Shown piece after piece: positions 7,251 through 12,217 of a stretch of DNA of 12,217 nucleotides. Position 1 is the stretch's first letter, and every line of letters starts with the position of its first letter. The notes under the pieces are model-generated. The model saw only the letters and a list, made by a program, of their open reading frames with translations, was not told the origin of the DNA and searched no databases. The translations under genes were made by a program, and so were the position numbers. Location: positions 1 to 12,217 of the forward strand of contig CAZKIA010000021.1 in assembly GCA_964552765.1 (NCBI GenBank), read 5' to 3'. The stretch comes from JAPUDQ01 sp964552765. Its GTDB lineage: Bacteria; Patescibacteriota; Saccharimonadia; Saccharimonadales; Saccharimonadaceae.

Positions 7251-7305
7251 GAATCAGACGCCTACCGCCCTAAGGTTAGGTCAGTAAGTCTGATTGATCT
7301 GATTC
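7251..7305 (-). repeat. Alternative inverted repeats in the 3' untranslated region
   Basis: One arm, gaatcagac (7251-7259), can pair with gtctgatt (7288-7295) or tctgattc (7298-7305). The loop holds a small palindrome, cctaa-gg-ttagg (7269-7280). The element lies directly between the stop codon at 7309 and the terminator hairpin. Confidence 0.55.
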
Positions 7306-7308
7306 ATC

Positions 7309-8531
7309 TCAGTGACGCGACGCCCGCGGCCGCAGCCGCAACGCCACGCCACCGATGCCCATCACCACGAGAGTGATGAGCGCCAACCGAACGCCATTGC
7401 TCGGCGGGGTCTCGTCGGGCCCGGTGTTGGCACCGGTACCGCGCGAGGTGGCCGTACTGGTTGTTGCCGTCGTCTGCGTCGTGACCGGAGCCACGGGCGC
7501 CGTCACTGGCGGCGTGGTCGGCGCCTCACTCGGAGGCGTGACCGGCGTCGTCGGTGTGACGGGCGGCGCCGGCGGGTTGTACACGTCCTTCGGTGCGGGA
7601 TACGACTTGGTGGTCGTCCCGTCCGTGAAGACGTAACCAGGCTTGGTCGTGACCGTGACCGAACCGTCCGAGTTGAGCGTCCAGTCAAGGGACGTCGTGT
7701 CGGCCGGCAGGTTGTAGTGCGCGTCACCCTGCACCGACGGGTCGTCCGTGATGGACGGCGCGGCGGGGATGGCGACCTGAGTGTCGGTCGCCGGCGGGTT
7801 GTACACGTCCTTCGGTGCGGGATACGACTTGGTGGTCGTCCCGNNNNNNNNNNNNNNNNNNNNNNNNNNNNNNNNNNNNNNNNNNNNNNNNNNNNNNNNN
7901 NNNNNNNNNNNNNNNNNNNNNNNNNNNNNNNNNNNNNNNNNNNCGCCGGCGGGTTGTACACGTCCTTCGGTGCGGGATACGACTTGGTGGTCGTCCCGTC
8001 CGTGAAGACGTAACCAGGCTTGGTCGTGACCGTGACCGAACCGTCCGAGTTGAGCGTCCAGTCAAGGGACGTCGTGTCGGCCGGCAGGTTGTAGTGCGCG
8101 TCACCCTGCACCGACGGGTCGTCCGTGATGGACGGCGCGGCGGGGATGGCGACCTGAGTCGTGGGGGGTGTCCAGTTGCAGGCCGTACGATCGAAGTTGG
8201 CCCAGGTGTCGTAGACACCGGCCGCATTCGACAGCGTGACCGTTGCATACCGCGAATTGGCACCACGCGCCTGGCTGAAGATCGCAGCATTCAGGCCGGC
8301 ACCGGTGCCGGTGGCCTGCCAGGTCGGATCGTTGTCGAACGCGATCGTGAGCGTGAACGACCCGGCCGGGTCGATGTTGGTCGCATCCACGTTCGCGATG
8401 CCGGGCACACCGGAACACCCGATGTTTATGTACTGCGTGGCAGTGGCGGCAGTACTGCCGCCAACCGTCATGAAGATCAGGCCGAGAACGGCCGCGATCG
8501 CGAGCCATGCTCGCTTGAGATTGGACTTCAT
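7309..8531 (-). CDS. Repeat-rich cell-wall protein with LPxTG-like tail, broken by assembly gap
   Basis: ATG 8531 has a perfect AGGAGG 6 nt upstream. Residues 1-31 are a signal peptide (KRAWLAIAAVLGLIFMTVGG), 32-124 a unique domain with Cys39 and Cys118. From residue 125 come 74-aa repeats (one begins TQVAIPAAPSITDDPSVQGD and ends DVYNPPA) of beta-rich type with a GSVTVTTKPGYVFTDGTT core similar in style to actinobacterial wall proteins. After the gap: part of one repeat, a full repeat, a Pro/Thr wall-spanning stretch (PVTPTTPVTPPSEAPTTP), then ANTGPD, a hydrophobic helix and the basic end LRPRASRH. This is the layout of a sortase substrate, with ANTG in place of LPxTG. The adjacent sortase is the likely enzyme. 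Very GC-rich (line 7441-7500 is 43 of 60). The frame breaks at the Ns only because 100 is a placeholder length. Confidence 0.88.
7567..7782. repeat. 222-bp repeat unit, last full copy
   Basis: These 216 bases equal 7944-8159 by eye. With the 6-nt spacer gtcggt (7783-7788) the period is 222 bp (74 codons), since the next unit begins at 7789. Confidence 0.95.
7789..7843. repeat. 222-bp repeat unit, partial copy cut by the gap
   Basis: The 55 bases are identical to 7567-7621 and stop where the run of N begins. 167 bases are needed to complete this unit and reach the next. Confidence 0.93.
7844..7943. other. Assembly gap of 100 N
   Basis: Exactly 100 undefined bases within a tandem repeat array, the usual placeholder for a gap of unknown size. 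The true gap should be 167 bp plus a whole number of 222-bp units: this length restores the frame (100 does not). Confidence 0.95.
7944..8159. repeat. 222-bp repeat unit, first copy
   Basis: Encodes residues 125-196 of the wall protein. Begins exactly at the unit boundary (cgccggcggg) after the gap and ends at gacctgagt; the adjoining sequence cgtggggggtgtcc is unique and leads into the N-terminal domain. Confidence 0.95.
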
Positions 8532-8535
8532 TTTT

Positions 8536-8578
8536 GGCCTCCTAAGGCCTCGAAGGGATGATTCCCCACAGATGTGGG
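8536..8578 (-). promoter_or_regulatory. Structured leader with a hairpin over the ribosome site
   Basis: In the mRNA, GGCCT-UAGG-AGGCC (8549-8536) folds as a 5-bp stem whose loop and 3' arm contain the AGGAGG of the wall-protein gene. Just upstream CCCACA-UC-UGUGGG (8578-8565) is a perfect 6-bp hairpin. The arrangement could limit translation; no known riboswitch class is recognised. Confidence 0.45.
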
Positions 8579-8696
8579 AGACCGGTACAAGCGATAGAGA
8601 TGAATCAAATGTTAAGATGCAAGACCAGGAGTCGTGCAGCCAACCATATATTCAGCTACCGCCTCTACCGGCCCACCACACACGTGGCTGATTAGC

Positions 8697-8725
8697 ATTA
8701 TAGAATAATTATCATGTTTTTGCAA
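8697..8725 (-). promoter_or_regulatory. Promoter of the wall-protein gene
   Basis: TTGCAA (8725-8720), a 17-bp spacer, and a perfect TATAAT (8702-8697) on the minus strand. The expected start near 8690 gives a leader of about 160 nt. The 8532-8752 stretch holds this promoter, the leader and nothing else recognised. Confidence 0.72.
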
Positions 8726-8752
8726 TAGTTTTATCATATTTTTATACAATGA

Positions 8753-10462
8753 TTATTGCAACTGCGCTTGTATTTGGCCCGCTGCGTCGGCAATCTGTCC
8801 CCAGCTACTGCCGCTACTATAAATGACGAGTACATAGACACCACTTGGCGAGTACACAATCGCTGCGTCATGTAGTAACCCGTCAAGAAAGCCCACCTTG
8901 TCTGCCACCGGCACACCGACACCAGCCGGTATTCCCTTGCGATAGACTTGCCGCTGCATGGCATCAATCAGCCGAGCACGCGACGGTTCACTCACGCCAA
9001 GTTGATTTGACTCAAGCTTCTGCAAAAACAGCGCCATGTCATTTGCTGTCGACACAAATGGCTTATTAAGCACGGTATTGCTCATGCCTAGTGCTTTCGC
9101 TTCATTTGTCAGGGTAGACCAGCCGATCGTCGAGCCAAACCACTCCGCACAAGCGTTGTCCGAATCGACAATCATTGTATCAAAACACTGACTCACTGTC
9201 TGTCCACCACTACTCGCCTGCCCCCAGCTAAACTGACCACTGTCAATCCGCTTCAGTACACTGTAAGCAATGACAAGTTTATAGGTGCTCGCGGGGTGGT
9301 ACTGTTTGTCGCCATTGACGCTCACACCGCTATCACCAAGCTTGCGCACCGAGATCGCCATATCGCCTTTATCACGAGTAATGTCTTGGATTAATGCCTG
9401 AAGGCCCTCTGGCGTTTTGCTGTAGCTACGGGTGTAGGCAAGTTTTGGTGGTAAAACCGTGAGAGATGCCCCGACAGTACCGCTGTCTGATAGTACTTGC
9501 TGCTTGATCGCAGCGGTAGTCTTAGTGGCATCGATACCTTGGCCGCTCGCCCCAACAACACGTCCCGTCTCGATACCATCTTGCGTGGTAATAGTAGTCG
9601 TACCTGGCGCAATATAGACGTCCTTTTGAATCGTTTCGAGATATTTGACAATCCCATCATCATCAACCCCGACAGTGAGCTTCTTGGTCGCGGGATCTTC
9701 GGGAAATACCAGCCAGCTTGCAAGCACCGCCTTATCAACCACATAATTTTTACCTGCTACGGTGATGGTAATTGTCCGGTTTGCAACCGTCCGTGCTTCC
9801 TGCAATACACTCTCGACTGCTTTGTCGGAACGCTTAGGCTTTTTGGCGGTGGTCTGAATGCGAGTAGTAACACCCTGTTTGGTTAATGGCAATGCCAAGA
9901 GTTGATCGCGGATACTCTTCTGGCTACAATCCTGACCATCTTTGGCGGGATCAAGCACAATCTCGTTATCTTTTAGCATAACGGCCGCATTTTTGGGGGC
10001 AATCTCACACTCACGCATCCGTTCACTGGCGTATTCTGCAAACCGCTCATCATCAACTCCCGCAACGACCGACTGGTTAGTCACGGCACCGCTTACAACA
10101 ATACTCAGTGGGATGAGGCGCAGGTACCACGGATAAGCAGTCAATCCACCGGTTGTCTTGTCGTTATCTATCGTGATACCGGTCTGCGGCAGTCGAGTTA
10201 CGGCCTTTTTATCGTGAATCGTCGTCGTCACCGTAATAGGCGCGTACTCTCGAAGCAATTTCTGCTCAATCTCACTGCGACTCATCCAGCCAACTGGTTC
10301 TCCCTGTAGGCGCGCGAACGGCAGAGCGCGATCAGCCGGATAAACCAGCTGCAACAGGACAATCAACATCATGATTCCACCACCAATCAACAGGATACGC
10401 CGTCGCCGCGGCGTGTACTGGCGCCACTGTTTTTTGAACCTCTGTATCACCATAGTGCTCAT
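8753..10462 (-). CDS. Membrane-anchored serine hydrolase with beta-lactamase/PBP fold
   Basis: After a basic cytoplasmic tail, residues 23-41 are a TM helix (ILLIGGGIMMLIVLLQLVY); the rest is extracellular. Residues about 55-345 contain two copies of a domain like the peptidoglycan-binding domain of VanW/YoaR proteins (PG_binding_4). Residues about 365-569 are a class A beta-lactamase-like domain: SxxK is S392-TY-K395, SDN is 434-436 and KVG (522-524) stands where KTG is usual; TANDMA (472-477) corresponds to the TTPxDMA segment. I see no Glu equivalent to Glu166, which is needed for deacylation in class A enzymes, so a wall peptidase or penicillin-binding role fits better than resistance. 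ATG 10462 or the second ATG at 10453 may be used; neither has a Shine-Dalgarno site. Confidence 0.88.
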   Translation of the reverse strand: MSTMVIQRFKKQWRQYTPRRRRILLIGGGIMMLIVLLQLVYPADRALPFARLQGEPVGWMSRSEIEQKLLREYAPITVTTTIHDKKAVTRLPQTGITIDNDKTTGGLTAYPWYLRLIPLSIVVSGAVTNQSVVAGVDDERFAEYASERMRECEIAPKNAAVMLKDNEIVLDPAKDGQDCSQKSIRDQLLALPLTKQGVTTRIQTTAKKPKRSDKAVESVLQEARTVANRTITITVAGKNYVVDKAVLASWLVFPEDPATKKLTVGVDDDGIVKYLETIQKDVYIAPGTTTITTQDGIETGRVVGASGQGIDATKTTAAIKQQVLSDSGTVGASLTVLPPKLAYTRSYSKTPEGLQALIQDITRDKGDMAISVRKLGDSGVSVNGDKQYHPASTYKLVIAYSVLKRIDSGQFSWGQASSGGQTVSQCFDTMIVDSDNACAEWFGSTIGWSTLTNEAKALGMSNTVLNKPFVSTANDMALFLQKLESNQLGVSEPSRARLIDAMQRQVYRKGIPAGVGVPVADKVGFLDGLLHDAAIVYSPSGVYVLVIYSSGSSWGQIADAAGQIQAQLQ

Positions 10463-10465
10463 GCT

Positions 10466-10494
10466 AGTATAGCAAACATGCGCCGCTCGGTCAG
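10466..10494 (-). promoter_or_regulatory. Promoter of the serine hydrolase gene
   Basis: Extended -10 TGCTATACT (10474-10466) with CTGACC (10494-10489) 17 bp upstream, overlapping the tlyA stop codon. The expected start falls at about 10459, on the first ATG (10462-10460) and 6 nt before the second (10453). Transcripts would therefore be leaderless or begin translation at the second ATG. Confidence 0.5.
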
Positions 10495-11276
10495 TGTGAG
10501 GCTCGCTTCATCAGATAAAACCGCTCACGGTTACCCCGACTACCCGCTACATCGCTATCGGCTTTGTCTCGGATAACGAAATACTGCTTTGCCCAGACTT
10601 CAAAATCACGCAGTATCTCACGGCGCACCGCATCATTTTTGATGATGCCTTTACTTACCTGGTATCGACCCGCCTCAAATTGCGGCTTAACCATCGCAAG
10701 TATTGTCGTATCTTTGTCGGCGATATAGTATTCGATATGCGGTAAAATCTCACGCAGGCTAATAAAACTTACATCAATCACAATGATATCGATGTTCGAA
10801 TCTCGAATTTCGACGTTCGAACGTGCACCTTGTGATTCATTCGACATTCGAGATTCCAAATTCGACATTCGAACACTCCGAATATCAGTCTTCTCATGCA
10901 ACTCAATCTGTGGATGACCCTGCAAGCTCGGATGCAACTGATCAGTTCCGACATCGACAGCGATCACTTTACGGGCGCCATGCTGCAATGCATAGTCGGT
11001 AAATCCACCCGTACTGCTACCAACATCGATGACTACCGTATCAGCAAAATTAATCCCAAACTTGTCCACCACACTTGCTAGCTTTAACCCTGCCCGCGAC
11101 ACGTACTTTTGATCAGTTTTCAGCTCAATTTTGTCGCTCACAGATACAAACTGACCGCTTTTTAGTGTCACTCTGCCATTGACCAGTACTTTGCCGAGCC
11201 CAATCCAACTCCCTGCCTCCGATCGAGACCGTGTCAGCCCCCGAGCAAATACTGCCTGATCAAGTCGTGTTTTCAT
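10491..11276 (-). CDS. tlyA: TlyA family rRNA 2'-O-methyltransferase (S4 + FtsJ-like)
   Basis: The 261-aa product begins with an S4 RNA-binding domain (about 2-58: TRLDQAVFARGLTRSRSEA ... GKVLVNGRV) and continues with an FtsJ/RrmJ-like SAM-dependent domain. Landmarks: YVSRAGLKL (58-66), the SAM loop DVGSSTGGFTD (84-94), acidic AVDVG (106-110), IDVSFISL (167-174), VKPQFEAGR (196-204) and GNRE near the end. In mycobacteria TlyA methylates 16S and 23S rRNA at capreomycin-related sites; the family in general is annotated as rRNA methylase or hemolysin. Residues about 134-162 (starting VRMSNLESRMSNES) are an unusual insertion encoded by palindromic repeats; family members have a short segment here. 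The gene lies 35 bp after the coiled-coil gene and may be co-transcribed; a TATAGA box at 11297-11292 is only a weak own promoter. Confidence 0.93.
   Translation of the reverse strand: MKTRLDQAVFARGLTRSRSEAGSWIGLGKVLVNGRVTLKSGQFVSVSDKIELKTDQKYVSRAGLKLASVVDKFGINFADTVVIDVGSSTGGFTDYALQHGARKVIAVDVGTDQLHPSLQGHPQIELHEKTDIRSVRMSNLESRMSNESQGARSNVEIRDSNIDIIVIDVSFISLREILPHIEYYIADKDTTILAMVKPQFEAGRYQVSKGIIKNDAVRREILRDFEVWAKQYFVIRDKADSDVAGSRGNRERFYLMKRASH
10797..10872. repeat. Palindromic repeat insertion inside tlyA
   Basis: Arms gaatctcgaat (10798-10808) and attcgagattc (10846-10856) are perfect inverse complements; extended to 10797-10813 and 10841-10857 they agree at 15 of 17. In addition ttcgacattcga occurs at 10840-10851 and again at 10861-10872, a 21-bp period (7 codons, RMSNLES then RMSNESQ). 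The motif TTCGA recurs throughout. Confidence 0.82.
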
Positions 11277-11311
11277 TGTGTTGCTCTAAAATCTATATAC
11301 GCGGCTATCTG

Positions 11312-11641
11312 CTAGTACTGTAATTTGACGCCAGTTTCTTTGGCAATCTGCTCGATCCAACGCTCAAGCCGAGCAAGCTGTGAATCACGAGCCGCATTTT
11401 CCGTCTCATTGTCGTCAATACGCTTGATAAAAGCGTCGATGGTGTCCAGTAGTCGATCGTATTTTTTGTTGAGATCAGCGATATCTTCTTTCATGTCGGT
11501 GATATCAGCCTCAACCTTGTTGAATCGACCATCGACATTGCTTGCAAACTGCGCGATAACCTCAGATAAGTCCGTCACAGCTTTACCGACCGCCTTGTCG
11601 ACGATCTCTTGGACATCTTGTTTGGTTGCGTAATCGGCCAT
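11312..11641 (-). CDS. Small coiled-coil protein (109 aa), function unknown
   Basis: A highly charged helical protein: after KQDVQEIVDKAVGKAV, heptad-like stretches run from about residue 20 to 100 (ADITDMKEDIADLNKKYDRL; SQLARLERWIEQIAKE). No Cys, no TM helix, no signal peptide, so it should be cytoplasmic and oligomeric. Such short coiled-coil ORFs are common in CPR genomes, and the N-terminal pattern resembles phage or chromosome-encoded coiled-coil hypothetical proteins, but I cannot assign a function. It starts 15 bp after the efp stop and precedes tlyA by 35 bp, so all three may form one transcript. A TATACT lies 7 nt before its ATG. Confidence 0.8.
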   Translation of the reverse strand: MADYATKQDVQEIVDKAVGKAVTDLSEVIAQFASNVDGRFNKVEADITDMKEDIADLNKKYDRLLDTIDAFIKRIDDNETENAARDSQLARLERWIEQIAKETGVKLQY

Positions 11642-11648
11642 GACTACT

Positions 11649-11654
11649 AGTATA
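11649..11654 (-). promoter_or_regulatory. -10 box 7 nt before the coiled-coil gene
   Basis: TATACT on the minus strand, in the 15-bp gap between efp and the 109-aa gene. Spacing to ATG 11641 predicts a leaderless transcript, as for ychF. No convincing -35 is seen, so read-through from efp may be the main source of transcript. Confidence 0.4.
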
Positions 11655-11656
11655 CG

Positions 11657-12217
11657 CTATTTCTGGCGCTCAATATAACTACCGTCGCGCGTATCAACCT
11701 TGATGATATCACCAGTCTTTATAAACGCGGGTACTTTCACAACAAGCCCCGTATCAGTCGTAGCATCCTTGAGGACGCTGCTCGTGGTGTCGCCCTTGAC
11801 GACAGATTCAGCATACGTGACAGTAAGCGCTACCGACGTCGGTAATTCAACATTAATCACCCGATCATCAAAGAACTGCAAGCTCACTTCATCGCCTTCG
11901 TGTAAGTATTTGTCGGCTTCGTTCATTGTCTCGGCGTCAATTTGAAACTGGTCAAATGTCGTCGGATCCATCAGGTGAAAATCAGTCCCGTCGCTATACA
12001 GATACTGCACAGTGCGATTTGATACCTCAGCAGGTTCGATCTTTTCCTGACCTTTATAGGTCTTGGGCAGCATCGCGCCTGTTACAAGATTCTTCACCTT
12101 TACATTCACAATGCTTCCGCCCCGTCCCATGACTTTTTGGTTATAGTCCATGACGCGATACGGCTGGCCATCGATCTGGATGACGGTGCCTTTTTTGAGG
12201 TCAGTTGGGCCGTACAT
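11657..12217 (-). CDS. efp: Translation elongation factor P
   Basis: EF-P binds between the P and E sites of stalled ribosomes and helps form peptide bonds in polyproline stretches. The 186-aa protein has the usual length (about 187) and begins MYGPTDLKKGTVIQIDGQPY, matching the family N-terminus, so the ATG at the last bases of the window is very likely the true start even though upstream DNA is not visible. Three domains: KOW-like (about 1-62), OB fold (66-128) and C-terminal OB fold (130-186, ending DGSYIERQ). The loop that reaches the peptidyl-transferase centre reads KVMGRGGS with Arg32 at the tip, where Lys34 is modified in E. coli. Pro-rich proteins made nearby (the wall protein, PPVTPTTPVTPP) are candidate clients. 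Confidence 0.97.
   Translation of the reverse strand: MYGPTDLKKGTVIQIDGQPYRVMDYNQKVMGRGGSIVNVKVKNLVTGAMLPKTYKGQEKIEPAEVSNRTVQYLYSDGTDFHLMDPTTFDQFQIDAETMNEADKYLHEGDEVSLQFFDDRVINVELPTSVALTVTYAESVVKGDTTSSVLKDATTDTGLVVKVPAFIKTGDIIKVDTRDGSYIERQK

Noticed and set aside
7503..7943. Frameshift or pseudogene in the wall-protein gene
   Set aside because: The apparent frame change falls exactly at the 100-N placeholder, and repeat phase predicts a gap length that restores the frame.
7567..8159. CRISPR or satellite array
   Set aside because: The units are 222 bp, coding and in frame, without spacers.
7312..8691. Long plus-strand and alternate minus-strand ORFs rich in Arg
   Set aside because: Shadows in high-GC DNA without ribosome sites; Arg-rich low-complexity translation, and some run through the N gap.
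8720..8761. Terminator for the serine hydrolase from ttgcaata/tattgcaa arms
   Set aside because: The 8-bp AT-rich arms span the stop codon with a 26-nt loop and no following T tract; too weak to call.
1..12217. Recoded UGA (as in Gracilibacteria/SR1)
   Set aside because: UGA ends several genes at natural family lengths and forms ATGA overlaps, so the standard code fits.

Overview
The window looks like a chromosomal segment of a Patescibacteria/CPR bacterium, most likely a Saccharibacteria (TM7) relative. This is an inference from the gene mix: large secreted surface proteins, a sortase, YchF, TlyA, EF-P, very short intergenic regions and ordinary stop usage (TAA, TAG and TGA). No rRNA, tRNA, CRISPR array or transposase is visible. 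Most genes are on the minus strand; only ychF is on the plus strand.

Layout from left to right. (1) 1-5084, minus: a tightly coupled four-gene operon read from right to left. It encodes a membrane-anchored TPR-like protein (183 aa), a 735-aa secreted surface protein, a 132-aa one-TM protein, and a second large secreted surface protein cut by the window edge. Three junctions are ATGA, 1-bp and ATGA. The two large proteins share a C-terminal module, and at least 198 bp of it is identical at DNA level although the flanking DNA has diverged. (2) 5185-6267, plus: ychF, transcribed divergently, with a -10 box 8 nt before the ATG, so the mRNA is probably leaderless. (3) 6329-8531, minus: a GC-rich pair made of a divergent sortase and, upstream of it, a repeat-rich cell-wall protein with an LPxTG-like tail. 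The second gene is broken by a 100-N assembly gap inside near-identical 222-bp repeats. Both genes have strong Shine-Dalgarno sites, structured leaders or operators, and terminators, unlike their neighbours. (4) 8753-10462, minus: a membrane-anchored serine hydrolase of the penicillin-binding/beta-lactamase fold. (5) 10491-11276, minus: tlyA (S4 plus FtsJ-like methyltransferase). (6) 11312-11641: a small coiled-coil protein. (7) 11657-12217: efp.

How the genes may work together: the left operon and the sortase/substrate/hydrolase block all concern the cell surface, which in these small episymbiotic bacteria is the likely contact zone with a host. The right part is translation-related (EF-P, TlyA, YchF). 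The most interesting items are the duplicated 'small anchor + large surface protein' cassette with signs of gene conversion, the short repeat insertions inside the conserved genes ychF and tlyA, the operator palindromes before the sortase gene, and the collapsed repeat array in the sortase substrate.
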